A stretch of 64,000 nucleotides of DNA, from positions 1 through 64,000 of the forward strand of contig NZ_FOFS01000009.1 in assembly GCF_900111015.1 (NCBI RefSeq), given 5' to 3'. This DNA is from Solimonas aquatica (GTDB lineage: Bacteria > Pseudomonadota > Gammaproteobacteria > Nevskiales > Nevskiaceae). Below, in pieces: positions 28,194-37,828 of the stretch (position 1 is its first letter; each line of letters begins with the position of its first letter). The notes under the pieces are model-generated. The model had not been told where the DNA came from. It saw only the letters and a list, made by a program, of their open reading frames with translations, and made no database searches. Position numbers and translations under genes: made by a program.

Positions 28194-28561
28194 AGCGCAC
28201 ACGCGGCTTCACGCTGATCGAGATGGTGGTGGCGCTGGCCGTGGTCGCCATCGCCCTGGGTGCGATTCTCGCCGGCATGGCGCGCTACGTCGGCGGCGCG
28301 GCGCAGCTGCGCAATCGCAGCATCGCGCTGTGGGTGGCACACAACCGCCTCACCGAACTGGAGCTGCAGCGGCAGTGGCCGGATCTGGGCAAGTCCGACG
28401 GTGATGTGGACATGGCCGGCATCAGCTGGCGCTGGCGCGTGGAGATCAGCAAGACCGACGACGAGCAGGTCCGCCGCGTCGAGATCACGGTCAGCGGCCC
28501 GAAGGACAAGTCGCCGGCGGCCAGGCTCAGCAGCTTTCTGGTTGCCAGCGGCCACACATGA
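28190..28561 (+). CDS. gspI: T2SS minor pseudopilin GspI
   Basis: This 123-residue protein has a very short leader cleaved at G6|FTLIE. The helix is followed by the GspI-type segment ALWVAHNRLTELELQRQWP and a WRWRVEI strand. GspI recruits J and K to form the pseudopilus tip complex. The gene overlaps gspH and gspJ by four bases each (ATGA). Confidence 0.94.
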   Translation: MKRTRGFTLIEMVVALAVVAIALGAILAGMARYVGGAAQLRNRSIALWVAHNRLTELELQRQWPDLGKSDGDVDMAGISWRWRVEISKTDDEQVRRVEITVSGPKDKSPAARLSSFLVASGHT

Positions 28562-29271
28562 AGCGCGCCACCAAAACCTTCGCGCAATCCGGCTTCACGC
28601 TGCTGGAGATGCTGGTGGTGGTGGCCATCTTCGCCATCTTCGCGGTGCTCGCCTACGGCGGCCTCAACAGCGTGCTCAAGACCCGCGCCGCCGTGGAGCG
28701 CGGTCAGCAGGAACTGGCGCAGGTGCAGAAAGCCTATCTGCGTCTGCGCGACGACTTGCAGCAGGTGCAGCCGCGTCCGGTGCGCGACAACTACGGTGAT
28801 CTGCAGCCGGCCTTCTACGCCAATCGCGAGGGTGACCTGGAACTCACGCGCGGCGGCTGGCGCAATCCGCTGCTTCTGCCGCGCAGCAGCCTGCAGCGGG
28901 TGAGTTATCACCTGGCAGAGGACGGTCTGCACCGGCGCAGCTGGCGTGGGCTGGACCGCGCCCAGGACGACAAGCCGCAGGACGTGCTGCTGCTGGCCGG
29001 CGTCAGCAAAGTGGGCTGGCGTTTTCTCGATGAGCAGGCGCAATGGCAGACACAGTGGCCGCCGCTCAACGCCGTGCAGGGCACGACGCCGGAAACGCAG
29101 CTGCCGGCACCACCGGTGGCGGCGGAAATCACCCTGCGCACGCGCAGCTTCGGTGAGCTGCACTTTCTGTTCCGTCTGGGCCTGGACCCGCGCAAGCAGG
29201 ACGCAGAGCCCCCGCCGCCCGGCCCGAATCAGGAACCGCCGGCACAGCTGCCCCGAGGAGACGGCGAGTGA
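28558..29271 (+). CDS. gspJ: T2SS minor pseudopilin GspJ
   Basis: This 237-residue minor pseudopilin is cleaved at G12|FTLLE. After the helix come the GspJ features DDLQQVQPRPVRDNYGD and a large beta domain. The last 25 residues are Pro-rich. It overlaps gspI and gspK, so stoichiometry is probably set by translational coupling. It partners GspI and GspK at the pilus tip. Confidence 0.94.
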   Translation: MKRATKTFAQSGFTLLEMLVVVAIFAIFAVLAYGGLNSVLKTRAAVERGQQELAQVQKAYLRLRDDLQQVQPRPVRDNYGDLQPAFYANREGDLELTRGGWRNPLLLPRSSLQRVSYHLAEDGLHRRSWRGLDRAQDDKPQDVLLLAGVSKVGWRFLDEQAQWQTQWPPLNAVQGTTPETQLPAPPVAAEITLRTRSFGELHFLFRLGLDPRKQDAEPPPPGPNQEPPAQLPRGDGE

Positions 29272-30221
29272 GGCGCCGCCAGCAAGGTGTGGCCCTGATC
29301 ACCGCCATGCTGGTGGTGGCGCTGGCGGCGATTGCCGCGACGGCGCTGCTCAGCTCGGCCAATCTGGCCCTGCATCGCACGCAGAATCTGCAGGAGTCCG
29401 AGCAGGCCTGGTGGTATGCCGAAGGCGTCGAAGGCTGGGTGCGCACGGTGCTGGCACACGACGCCGAACTGAATCGCTACGACGGTCTGGGTGATATCTG
29501 GGCGCGCGCCGTGGACTACCTGCCGATCGGCGAAGGCGTGCTGCGCGGTCACATCGTCGATCTGCAGGGACGCTTCAATCTCAACAATCTGGCCGTGACG
29601 CAGCCGCAGGCCTACGAGAAGCAGCTGCTGATCTTTACCCGGCTGGCAGCCATCGCCGCCGGCCTGGATGATTACCAGGCGCGCGGCCTGGGCGCCGCGA
29701 TCCGCGACTACATCGATGCCGACAACGAACCCACTGGCGGCGAAGGCGCCGAAGACTCGGCTTACCTGAGCCTCAAGCCGCCGCGGCGCGTCGCCAACCA
29801 GGCCATGCAGAGCGTCACCGAGCTGCTGGCGGTGGCCGGCGTCACGCCGGAAATCTACGCCCGCCTGGCGCCCCATCTGACGGCGCTGCCGGTCAAAACC
29901 GGCGGCTTCACCACCATCAACGTCAACACCGCGACCCCGGCCCTGCTGCAGGCCCTGACCAGCGCGCCCGGCGCCGGCCTGGAACAGTTCATCGCCGAGC
30001 GGGCCAAGCATCCGGTGGAAACCGTCAGCGAGCTGTTCGGCGAGCGCAATGTCTACAGCGCCAATGCCGCCGACAACAGCCTGCTCTCGGTATCCAGCGA
30101 ATACTTCCAGCTCAACGCCGAAATCTTCATAGGCAGCAGCCGCTTCGCCCTGTATAGTCTTTATCGTCGCGCCGGCGCCGCCGCGCCCGTGGTGCTGCGC
30201 CACAGCAGCTTCACCGAATAA
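29268..30221 (+). CDS. gspK: T2SS minor pseudopilin GspK
   Basis: This 317-residue largest minor pseudopilin starts with GTG overlapping the gspJ stop. The prepilin site is G7|VALIT; as usual for GspK the mature position 5 is not Glu. The motifs DLQGRFNLNNL and INVNTATPALLQAL (helix-hairpin-like insertion domain) are diagnostic. GspK caps the pseudopilus. A 55-bp gap follows before gspL. Confidence 0.95.
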   Translation: MRRRQQGVALITAMLVVALAAIAATALLSSANLALHRTQNLQESEQAWWYAEGVEGWVRTVLAHDAELNRYDGLGDIWARAVDYLPIGEGVLRGHIVDLQGRFNLNNLAVTQPQAYEKQLLIFTRLAAIAAGLDDYQARGLGAAIRDYIDADNEPTGGEGAEDSAYLSLKPPRRVANQAMQSVTELLAVAGVTPEIYARLAPHLTALPVKTGGFTTINVNTATPALLQALTSAPGAGLEQFIAERAKHPVETVSELFGERNVYSANAADNSLLSVSSEYFQLNAEIFIGSSRFALYSLYRRAGAAAPVVLRHSSFTE

Positions 30222-30276
30222 TCGATAACAGGCTGTAGAATCGCCCGGGCCCCGAACGCCTCCCTGATCAATCCGC

Positions 30277-31476
30277 GTGCGCGAAACCCTCTACATCCGC
30301 CTGCAGCGTGCCGACGCCGACACGCCGCTGGAATACTGCATCGCCCGTGCCGACGCCGTGGCGTCCTTCGCCGTGGCGCAGGCCCCGCTGTCCGAGCTGA
30401 CGGCCCTGGCCGCGCCGCGCCGCGTGGTGGTGCTGCTGCCTGGCGCGGAGGTGCGTCTGGCCAGCGTGCAGGTGCCGGCACGGCAGGCCGCCAAGGTGCT
30501 GCAGGCCGCCCCCTTCGTGCTCGAAGAACAGCTGGCCGATGATGTCGATGCCCTGCACTTCGCCCTCGGCACGCGGCAGGCGGACCAGCGCTGGCCGCTG
30601 GCGATCATCGCCCACGAGCGTCTGCAGGCTTATCTGGACCTGCTGGGCGCGCACCAGATTCATCCGCAGCAGCTGATTCCCGATCTGCTCGCCCTGCCCG
30701 TGCCGGAAGCCGGCCAGATCAGCGTGCTGATCGACGGCGAACAGGCACTGCTGCGCAGCGCGGTGGACGCCGGCCTGGTCTGTCTGGCCGAGGATCTGCC
30801 GCTGTGCCTGGGCCTGCTCGATCCCGACCGGCAGCGTCGCCTGCGCCTGATGATTCCGCGCGGCCAGAACTTCGACCCCAGCCGCCTGGACTGGCCGATG
30901 GACGTGCTGCACGGCTATGCCTCGCCTTTCGAAGCGCTGCTGCAGCAACTGCGCACGGCACCCAGCATCAATCTGCTGCAGGGCGGCTACTCGCGCCGCG
31001 AACATGTCCTGCGGCATCTGCTGCCCTGGCGGCAGGCGGCGCTGGCGGCGGGCCTGGCCCTGCTGCTGGGCGGCGGGCTGTATGCCACGCAGTCGCTGCA
31101 CCTGGGCCGCGAGCTGGAACAGCAGCAGGAACAGAACATCGCGCGCTTCCAGCAGGTGTTTCCGGACGAGCAGCGCATCGTCGATCTGTCCAGCCAGCTC
31201 AATCAGCGCCTCGCCGGCTTTCAGAGCAGCAGCGGCAATTTCCTGCAGTACACCGAGCTGCTCAGCCAGGCGCTGGTCGCCGTGCCGGGCCTGAAGCTGC
31301 AGGACCTGCAGTTTCGCGATGGCGCGCTGTACGCCAGCCTCGCGGCCAGCCGGCTGGAAGTGCTGGACCCGCTCAAGGCCTGGTTTGCCGCCGGCCGCGG
31401 CGTGGCCTTCAGCGTCGACTCCGCCGACTCCGGCAGCGAAGGCGTGAAACTGCGCGTGCGCTTGGGCAACACATGA
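30277..31476 (+). CDS. gspL: T2SS inner-membrane platform protein GspL
   Basis: This 399-residue bitopic protein links the cytoplasmic ATPase GspE to the inner-membrane platform. It has an actin-like cytoplasmic domain (about 1-245), one membrane helix (about 258-275) and a ferredoxin-like periplasmic domain. The GTG start at 30277 lacks an obvious ribosome-binding site. TAGAAT at 30236-30241 in the preceding 55-bp gap might be an internal -10 element, but no matching -35 element is clear. The stop overlaps the gspM start. Confidence 0.93.
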   Translation: MRETLYIRLQRADADTPLEYCIARADAVASFAVAQAPLSELTALAAPRRVVVLLPGAEVRLASVQVPARQAAKVLQAAPFVLEEQLADDVDALHFALGTRQADQRWPLAIIAHERLQAYLDLLGAHQIHPQQLIPDLLALPVPEAGQISVLIDGEQALLRSAVDAGLVCLAEDLPLCLGLLDPDRQRRLRLMIPRGQNFDPSRLDWPMDVLHGYASPFEALLQQLRTAPSINLLQGGYSRREHVLRHLLPWRQAALAAGLALLLGGGLYATQSLHLGRELEQQQEQNIARFQQVFPDEQRIVDLSSQLNQRLAGFQSSSGNFLQYTELLSQALVAVPGLKLQDLQFRDGALYASLAASRLEVLDPLKAWFAAGRGVAFSVDSADSGSEGVKLRVRLGNT

Positions 31477-32009
31477 AGAATCCCTTGCAGGCGCCGCTGC
31501 AGCAGCTGCAGCAGAAACTCCAGGAGCCGCTGGCCCAGCTGCGCGCGCAGCTGGACCAGCGCACACCGCGCGAGCGCGTGCTGCTGGTCGGCGGCGGCGT
31601 GATCCTGCTGCTGCTCGCGCTCTACCAGGGCCTCTGGGAACCGCTGGTGAACGCGCACGAGTCGCGCCGCGAAGCGCTGGACGAGGCGCGCGCGCTGGCG
31701 GTGCGCATCGAAAGCGCCGCGCAGCTGGCGCAAAGCAGCCAGGGCGTCGCCAATCGCCGGATCTCCATACTCGCGGCCGTGGACCAGAGCAGCCGCGAGC
31801 CGACACTGGGCAAGGCGCCCACGCGCGTGCAGCCGGACGGCGACGGCGAAACCTCGGTGAAGGTATGGCTGGATGAAGTGTCCTTCGACAATCTGCTGCG
31901 CTGGCTGGGCGAGCTGCAGAGCCGCTACGCGATCACGGTGCAGAGCGCCGAAATCGAAGCGGGCACTGCAGCGGGCGCGGTCAATGTCCGCCTGACGCTC
32001 GGCCGCTGA
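31473..32009 (+). CDS. gspM: T2SS inner-membrane platform protein GspM
   Basis: This 178-residue bitopic protein stabilises GspL. It has an amphipathic Gln/Leu-rich N-terminus, one membrane helix (about 37-53, VLLVGGGVILLLLALYQGLW) and a periplasmic domain with WLDEVSFDNLLRWLGELQ and a final VNVRLTLGR strand. The ATG at 31473 overlaps the gspL stop as ATGA; much longer in-frame extensions upstream lie inside gspL and are not credible. Confidence 0.93.
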   Translation: MKNPLQAPLQQLQQKLQEPLAQLRAQLDQRTPRERVLLVGGGVILLLLALYQGLWEPLVNAHESRREALDEARALAVRIESAAQLAQSSQGVANRRISILAAVDQSSREPTLGKAPTRVQPDGDGETSVKVWLDEVSFDNLLRWLGELQSRYAITVQSAEIEAGTAAGAVNVRLTLGR

Positions 32010-32011
32010 GC

Positions 32012-32815
32012 ATGCGCAAACGCACTTACCTGCTCGCCGCCCTGCTCTGCTTCGTGCTGAGCCTCGCCCTGGGCACGCCGGCCGCCCTGCTCTACGCCGG
32101 ACTGCGCACGCGCCTGCCCGAGCTGCAGCTGCTGGGTGTGGACGGCAGCATCTACGAAGGCCAGGCGGCGGCGCTGCGCCTCAACGATGCCGGCCTGCTG
32201 GAACGTCTGCACTGGCGCCTGCGCCTGAGCGATCTGCTGCTGGCACGCCTGGGCATCGAACTCGGCGCCAGCGGCAGCACCGTGCTGGACACCCATCTGA
32301 GCCGCAGCCTGACCGCCTTGCGCGCCCAGAACCTGCGGCTGAGCGGCCCGCTCAAGCCCTGGCTGGGCGTCTTCGGCCAGGCTTATGTGCCCGTCGACGG
32401 CCAGCTCAATGCCGAGCTGCCGCTGCTTCGCCTGGAGCACAACTGGCCGCGTGATGCCAGCGGCAAGCTGCAGCTGCAGAACCTGGCCTGGACCCTGGCA
32501 CGCGATCCGGTGGTGCTGGGCAGCTTCCAGGCCGACCTGAGCCGCGAAGGCGAAGACGTGGTCGCGCTGATCCACACGCTGGGCGGCCCGCTGGAGGTCA
32601 ATGGCGACGCCCGCGCGCGCGGCGATTACAGCTACGAGCTGCATCTGCAGCTCAAGCCCAAGGCCGATGCGCCGCCGCTGGTGCTGAGCTTCCTGAGCTC
32701 GCTGGGCCAGCCGGACAACCAGGGCTATTACCGCATCAACCGCAGCGGCCGTGCGCCCGGCGCACCGCCGCCGCCCAATGCGCCGCTGGGCGCACCGCCA
32801 GGACCCCCGCCATGA
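32012..32815 (+). CDS. gspN: T2SS protein GspN
   Basis: This 267-residue protein has an N-terminal membrane helix (about 5-28) and the GspN pattern LLGVDGSIYEGQA ... LHWRLRLSDLLLARLGIEL. It resembles AsmA-like periplasmic folds. GspN is found in only part of T2SS clusters and its exact role is uncertain. The last 25 residues are a Pro/Gly/Ala tail. It starts two bp after gspM and its stop overlaps the nudJ start, so nudJ is probably in the same transcript. Confidence 0.9.
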   Translation: MRKRTYLLAALLCFVLSLALGTPAALLYAGLRTRLPELQLLGVDGSIYEGQAAALRLNDAGLLERLHWRLRLSDLLLARLGIELGASGSTVLDTHLSRSLTALRAQNLRLSGPLKPWLGVFGQAYVPVDGQLNAELPLLRLEHNWPRDASGKLQLQNLAWTLARDPVVLGSFQADLSREGEDVVALIHTLGGPLEVNGDARARGDYSYELHLQLKPKADAPPLVLSFLSSLGQPDNQGYYRINRSGRAPGAPPPPNAPLGAPPGPPP

Positions 32816-33258
32816 GCAACTGGAGCGCCCATGTGGTGGTCGCCTGCGTCGTCGAGCGCGAGAACCGCTTCCTCATGGTGGAAGAACGCATCAACGGCGA
32901 GCTCAAGCTCAACCAGCCGGCCGGCCACTGGGAACAAGGCGAAACCCTGGTGCAGGGCGCGATCCGCGAAGCCCTGGAAGAAACCGGCTGGGATGTCGAA
33001 CCCACGCAGGTGCTGGGCATCTACCATCACGATCCCGAGCAGCTGCCTTACGGCTTTCTACGCATCGCCTTCATTGCGCGCGCTCTGCGTCAACGCCCCG
33101 GCCACGTGCTCGATCACGGCATCGAGCGCGCGGTGTGGATGAGCCGCGAGGAACTCATCGCCGCCAGCGCGCTGCACCGCAGCCCCATGGTGTTGCGCTG
33201 CGTGGATGACTATCTGGCCGGACAGGCGTATCCGCTGTCGCTGCTTCAGCACCTCTAG
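32812..33258 (+). CDS. nudJ: NUDIX hydrolase, NudJ type
   Basis: This 148-residue phosphatase carries the NUDIX box GETLVQGAIREALEETGWDV preceded by LNQPAGHWEQ, closely like E. coli NudJ, which hydrolyses thiamine pyrophosphates and nucleotide di/triphosphates. In E. coli nudJ lies next to mnmA; here mnmA follows one gene later, which supports orthology. It is translationally coupled to gspN. Its TAG stop shares CTAG with the stop of the convergent SRPBCC gene. Confidence 0.88.
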   Translation: MSNWSAHVVVACVVERENRFLMVEERINGELKLNQPAGHWEQGETLVQGAIREALEETGWDVEPTQVLGIYHHDPEQLPYGFLRIAFIARALRQRPGHVLDHGIERAVWMSREELIAASALHRSPMVLRCVDDYLAGQAYPLSLLQHL

Positions 33259-33704
33259 CCGTCGGCGAGCTCCGGCTCCACCAGCTTCGCCAGGTATTCC
33301 AGCGATTCCTGCCAGCCGGCGTAGCACATCTCCGGCGGAATCATCTCCGGCACGCCGGCCTGGGTGATGTTCAGCTCGGTGCCGCAGGCCACCGCGCGCA
33401 GCTCCACCGTCACTTCCATCTCGTCCGGCATGTTCGGATCGTCGAACTTGTCGGTGTAGCGGATGCGCTGCCCCGGCACCAGCTCCAGGAAACGGCCGCC
33501 GAAGGCATGGCTGTTGCCGGTGGTGAAGTTGCGGAAGGACAACCGATGCTGTCCGCCCACCTTCGGCTCGAAGATGTGCACCTGACAGGTGAAACCGTGC
33601 GGCGGAATCCAGCGCGCGAAAGCGTCCGGCTCGGTGAAGGCGCGATAGACCTTCTCGGGCTTGGCGCGCAGCACGCGGTGCAGGCGGATGGTGTTGCCGG
33701 ACAT
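33255..33704 (-). CDS. SRPBCC (AHSA1-type) domain protein
   Basis: This 149-residue protein is a single START/Bet v1-like domain of the AHSA1 group: IRLHRVLRAKPEKVYRAFTEPDAFARW at the N-terminus and a C-terminal helix with GWQESLEYLAKLVE. The group binds small hydrophobic ligands or Hsp90-like partners; no specific function can be given. CGAGGAG precedes the ATG at 33704. It is inserted in opposite orientation between nudJ and mnmA, which are neighbours in E. coli. Confidence 0.85.
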   Translation of the reverse strand: MSGNTIRLHRVLRAKPEKVYRAFTEPDAFARWIPPHGFTCQVHIFEPKVGGQHRLSFRNFTTGNSHAFGGRFLELVPGQRIRYTDKFDDPNMPDEMEVTVELRAVACGTELNITQAGVPEMIPPEMCYAGWQESLEYLAKLVEPELADG

Positions 33705-33828
33705 GTGAGCTCCTCGGATCATGAAACGCCAGGGAATCTGGTGCGGCTGTTCCCTCCCTTGCCCATGAGGCTAAGGCGCCGGGATGAGCGCAGCAAGACG
33801 TCGCGAACCTGCGACAATGCGCGCCGCC

Positions 33829-34956
33829 ATGTCCACGCCGCAAGCCTCTGCTCGCACCACTCACGCGCCGCCCGGCGCCCACGTCATCGTCGGCCTCTCC
33901 GGCGGCGTCGATTCGGCGGTGAGCGCATATCTGCTCAAGGAGCAGGGCTATCGCGTGTCCGGCTTGTTCATGGTCAACTGGACCGAGGACGAGGAAGGCT
34001 ATTGCACGGCCGCGCAGGATTTCCAGGATGCGCGCGCGGTCTGCGAGGAGCTGGACATTCCCCTGCACCGCGTGGATTTTTCCCGCGAGTATCGCGAGCG
34101 CGTGTTCGCGCAGTTTCTCGCCGACTATGCCGCCGGCAAGACCCCCAATCCCGATGTGCTGTGCAACCGCGAGGTGAAGTTCGCGCCGTTTCGGGAACAC
34201 GCCCTGCGCCTGGGCGCGGACTACATCGCCACCGGTCATTACGCGCGCATCGCGCATGCCGCCGAGGGTCCGCAACTGCTGCGCGCCGCCGACGACAACA
34301 AGGACCAGACCTACTTTCTGGCCGCCGTCACGCGCGCGCAGCTGGAGCGCGTGCTGTTTCCGGTGGGAGACCTGGCCAAGCCCCAGGTGCGCGAGCTGGC
34401 CACCCGCGCCGGCCTGCCGGTGCATCGCAAGAAGGACTCGACCGGCATCTGCTTCATCGGCGAGCGCGAGTTCCGCGAGTTTCTGTCGCGCTATCTCAAG
34501 CCCGACCCCGGCCCCATTGTCGATGACGCCGGCCGCGAGATCGGCCGCCATCAGGGCCTGATGTACTACACCCTGGGCCAGCGCCGCGGCATCGGCGTGG
34601 GCGGCACCAGGCACGGCCGCGACGCGCCCTGGTACGTGGTGGGCAAGGACGCCGCGCGCCGCGCCCTGCTGGTCTCGCAGGACCCGGCGCATCCGCGGCT
34701 GATGAGCGCGGCGCTGCGCACCGGCCCCTTCAACTGGCTGGCCGAACCGCCGCCGGCCGGCACGCCGCTGCAGGCGCGCATCCGTCATCGCCAGGCGCTG
34801 CAGGACTGCCGCATCGAGCTGGAAGACGGGGGCCTGCGGGTGCGCTTCGCCCAGCCGCAGCGCGCCGTGGTGCCCGGACAGTTCTGCGTGCTCTACGACG
34901 GACCGCGCTGCCTGGGCGGCGGCGAAATCGCGCAAGCCGGGCCGGCGGCGTCCTGA
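33829..34956 (+). CDS. mnmA: tRNA-specific 2-thiouridylase
   Basis: MnmA (TrmU) inserts sulfur at U34 of Lys, Glu and Gln tRNAs. In the 376-residue form the PP-loop is GLSGGVDS (22-29), with C112 (PDVLCNREVKF) and C208 (STGICFIGE) as the two catalytic cysteines. The C-terminal beta-barrel ends GGGEIAQAGP. The ATG at 33829 gives a length close to the family norm; the first in-frame ATG at 33784 would add 15 non-conserved residues. Confidence 0.95.
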   Translation: MSTPQASARTTHAPPGAHVIVGLSGGVDSAVSAYLLKEQGYRVSGLFMVNWTEDEEGYCTAAQDFQDARAVCEELDIPLHRVDFSREYRERVFAQFLADYAAGKTPNPDVLCNREVKFAPFREHALRLGADYIATGHYARIAHAAEGPQLLRAADDNKDQTYFLAAVTRAQLERVLFPVGDLAKPQVRELATRAGLPVHRKKDSTGICFIGEREFREFLSRYLKPDPGPIVDDAGREIGRHQGLMYYTLGQRRGIGVGGTRHGRDAPWYVVGKDAARRALLVSQDPAHPRLMSAALRTGPFNWLAEPPPAGTPLQARIRHRQALQDCRIELEDGGLRVRFAQPQRAVVPGQFCVLYDGPRCLGGGEIAQAGPAAS

Positions 34957-34971
34957 ATTCGCGACGTCGGC

Positions 34972-35000
34972 CTGAGAAGCCGGCGGTTCGATGCTAGAAT
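34972..35000 (+). promoter_or_regulatory. Candidate promoter of acnB
   Basis: CTGAGA (34972-34977) and TAGAAT (34995-35000) are 17 bp apart, giving a 5' leader of about 110 nt before the acnB ATG. The -10 element is good and the -35 element is weak. Confidence 0.4.
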
Positions 35001-35115
35001 GTGAGACGCGCAACGTACCGGGTCTGCCCACGCGGATCGGTTCCCCCGACGCGGGCCGGCAAACCTCGTGCGATGCGATTTCTCTCGCTCTTTCCACACG
35101 GGATCGACCACGACC

Positions 35116-37707
35116 ATGCTGCAAGCCTACCGCCAACACGCCGCCGAGCGCGCCGCCCTCGGAATCCCCCCGCTGCCGCTCACCGCGCAGCAGACCGCCG
35201 AAGTGATCGAGCTGATCAAGAATCCGCCGGCCGGTGAGGAAGCGTTCCTGGTCGATCTGCTCACCCACCGCGTGCCGCCCGGCGTGGACGACGCCGCCAA
35301 GGTCAAGGCCTCGTTCCTGGCCGCCGTCGCCGACGGTGAAGTCAAGTGCGGCCTGATCTCGCGCACCAAGGCCACCGAGCTGCTCGGCACCATGGTCGGC
35401 GGCTACAACGTCAAGCCGCTGATCGATCTGCTCGGCGATGCCGAAGTCGGCGCTGTGGCCGCTGCCGCGCTGAAGAAGACGCTGCTGATGTTCGACTTCT
35501 TCCACGACGTCTCCGAGCTGGCCAAGGCCGGCAACGCCAACGCCAAGGCCGTGATCCAGTCCTGGGCCGATGCCGAGTGGTTCACCAGCCGTCCGGAAGT
35601 GGCCAAGAAGATCACCGTCACCGTGTTCAAGGTGCCGGGCGAAACCAATACCGACGACCTCTCGCCCGCTCCGGATGCCTGGAGCCGCCCCGACATCCCG
35701 CTGCACTACCTGGCGATGCTGAAGATGGTGCGCCCGGACGCTGCCTTCAAGCCGGAAGAAGAAGGCAAGCGCGGCCCCATCCAGTTCATCGAAGACCTCA
35801 AGAAGAAGGGCAACCTCGTCGCCTACGTCGGTGACGTGGTCGGCACCGGCTCCTCGCGCAAGTCCGCCACCAACAGCGTGATCTGGGCCACCGGCGAAGA
35901 CATTCCCTTCGTGCCCAACAAGCGCTTCGGCGGCGTCACGCTCGGCGGCAAGATCGCGCCGATCTTCTTCAACACCCAGGAAGACTCCGGCTCGCTGCCC
36001 ATCGAAGTGGATGTCTCCAAGTTCGAGATGGGCGATGTCATCGACATCTTCCCCTACGAGGGCAAGATCGAGAAGAACGGCGCCGTGGCCGCCAACTTCG
36101 AGCTGAAGAGCCCGGTGCTGCTCGATGAAGTGCGCGCCGGTGGCCGCATCAATCTGATCATCGGCCGCTCGCTCACCGCCAAGGCCCGCGAATTCCTCGG
36201 CCTGCCGGCTTCCACCACCTTCCGCCTGCCCGCCTCGCCCAAGGACACCGGCAAGGGCTATACGCTCGCGCAGAAGATGGTCGGCCGCGCCTGCGGCCTG
36301 CCGGAAGGCAAGGGCATCCGTCCGGGCACCTACTGCGAACCGAAGATGACCACGGTCGGCTCGCAGGACACCACCGGCCCGATGACCCGTGACGAGCTCA
36401 AGGACCTGGCCTGCCTCGGCTTCTCCGCCGACCTGGTCATGCAGTCCTTCTGCCACACCGCGGCCTATCCGAAGCCCGTGGACGTGAAGACCCACCGCGA
36501 GCTGCCCACCTTCATCAGCAACCGTGGCGGCGTGGCCCTGCGTCCGGGCGACGGCGTGATCCACTCCTGGCTCAACCGCCTGCTGCTGCCCGACACCGTC
36601 GGCACCGGCGGCGACTCGCACACCCGCTTCCCCATCGGCATCAGCTTCCCGGCCGGCTCCGGCCTGGTGGCCTTCGGCGCCGCCACCGGCGTGATGCCGC
36701 TGGACATGCCCGAATCCGTGCTGGTGCGCTTCAAGGGCAGCATGCAGCCGGGCGTGACCCTGCGTGATCTCGTGCACGCCATCCCGCTCTACGCGATCAA
36801 GGCTGGCCTGCTCACCGTCGCCAAGGCTGGCAAGAAGAACATCTTCTCCGGCCGCATCCTGGAGATCGAAGGTCTGCCCGAGCTCAAGGTCGAACAGGCC
36901 TTTGAACTCTCCGACGCCAGCGCCGAGCGCTCCGCCGCCGGTTGCACGATCAAGCTCAACCAGGCGCCGATCATCGAGTACATGAACTCGAACATCGTGC
37001 TCATGAAGAACATGATCGCCAACGGCTACAAGGACGCGCGCACCCTGGAGCGCCGCATCAAGAAGATGCAGGAATGGCTGGCCAAGCCCTCGCTGCTGGA
37101 AGCCGACAAGGACGCCGAATACGCGGCCGTGATCGAGATCGATCTGAACGAGATCAAGGAGCCGATCGTCTGCTGCCCGAACGATCCGGATGACGCCAAG
37201 TTCCTCTCCGAAGTCGCCGGCACCAAGATCGACGAAGCCTTCATCGGTTCGTGCATGACCAACATCGGCCACTTCCGCGCCGCCGGCAAGCTGCTGGAAG
37301 GCAAGAAGGACATCCCGGTGCGTCTGTGGGTGGCCCCGCCCACCAAGATGGACGCCGCCGAGCTGACCAAGGAAGGCGTGTACAACACCTTCGGCACCGC
37401 CGGTGCGCGCACCGAAATGCCGGGCTGCTCGCTGTGCATGGGCAACCAGGCGCAGATGAAGGAAGGCGCCACCGCCATCTCCACCTCCACCCGCAACTTC
37501 CCCAACCGTCTGGGCAAGAACACCAATGTGTTCCTGGGCTCGGCGGAACTGGCGGCGATCGCCTCGAAGCTCGGCAAGCTGCCCACCCGCGAGGAGTACC
37601 TGGCGGAAATGGGCATCGTCAACAAGAGCGCCGACAAGATCTACCAGTACATGAACTTCGACAAGATCGAAGAGTACGCGGAGACGGCCAAGGAAGTGAG
37701 CGCGTAA
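35116..37707 (+). CDS. acnB: Aconitate hydratase B
   Basis: This 863-residue [4Fe-4S] enzyme isomerises citrate and isocitrate and may also act on 2-methylisocitrate. The N-terminal HEAT-like domain (about 1-160), which is specific to AcnB, is followed by the swivel domain and the catalytic domains. The cluster cysteines are C713 (GSCMTN), C771 and C774 (GCSLC). The length is almost that of E. coli AcnB (865). The ATG at 35116 gives the standard start [19 protein letters not shown]. AcnA is encoded 3.7 kb downstream, so both aconitases occur in this window. Confidence 0.97.
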   Translation: MLQAYRQHAAERAALGIPPLPLTAQQTAEVIELIKNPPAGEEAFLVDLLTHRVPPGVDDAAKVKASFLAAVADGEVKCGLISRTKATELLGTMVGGYNVKPLIDLLGDAEVGAVAAAALKKTLLMFDFFHDVSELAKAGNANAKAVIQSWADAEWFTSRPEVAKKITVTVFKVPGETNTDDLSPAPDAWSRPDIPLHYLAMLKMVRPDAAFKPEEEGKRGPIQFIEDLKKKGNLVAYVGDVVGTGSSRKSATNSVIWATGEDIPFVPNKRFGGVTLGGKIAPIFFNTQEDSGSLPIEVDVSKFEMGDVIDIFPYEGKIEKNGAVAANFELKSPVLLDEVRAGGRINLIIGRSLTAKAREFLGLPASTTFRLPASPKDTGKGYTLAQKMVGRACGLPEGKGIRPGTYCEPKMTTVGSQDTTGPMTRDELKDLACLGFSADLVMQSFCHTAAYPKPVDVKTHRELPTFISNRGGVALRPGDGVIHSWLNRLLLPDTVGTGGDSHTRFPIGISFPAGSGLVAFGAATGVMPLDMPESVLVRFKGSMQPGVTLRDLVHAIPLYAIKAGLLTVAKAGKKNIFSGRILEIEGLPELKVEQAFELSDASAERSAAGCTIKLNQAPIIEYMNSNIVLMKNMIANGYKDARTLERRIKKMQEWLAKPSLLEADKDAEYAAVIEIDLNEIKEPIVCCPNDPDDAKFLSEVAGTKIDEAFIGSCMTNIGHFRAAGKLLEGKKDIPVRLWVAPPTKMDAAELTKEGVYNTFGTAGARTEMPGCSLCMGNQAQMKEGATAISTSTRNFPNRLGKNTNVFLGSAELAAIASKLGKLPTREEYLAEMGIVNKSADKIYQYMNFDKIEEYAETAKEVSA

Positions 37708-37736
37708 ACCGCGCATTCGCAAGCGCTGCATGAGCA

Positions 37737-37766
37737 AGCCCGCCGGCGCAAACCGGCGGGCTTTTT
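37737..37766 (+). terminator. Rho-independent terminator after acnB
   Basis: AGCCCGCCGG (37737-37746) and CCGGCGGGCT (37753-37762) form a perfect 10-bp stem with a 6-nt loop, followed by TTTT. Confidence 0.9.
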
Positions 37767-37828
37767 CTTTGCGGATGCTTACTCGGCCGGAAGCGACACC
37801 GGCGAGCTTTTTACTGCTGCCTGCTTTT

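Noticed and set aside
33058..37737. Very long open frame antisense to acnB and mnmA
   Set aside because: It is a side effect of high GC and codon bias in the real genes on the other strand. It has no ribosome-binding site or recognisable domain and crosses the SRPBCC gene out of frame.
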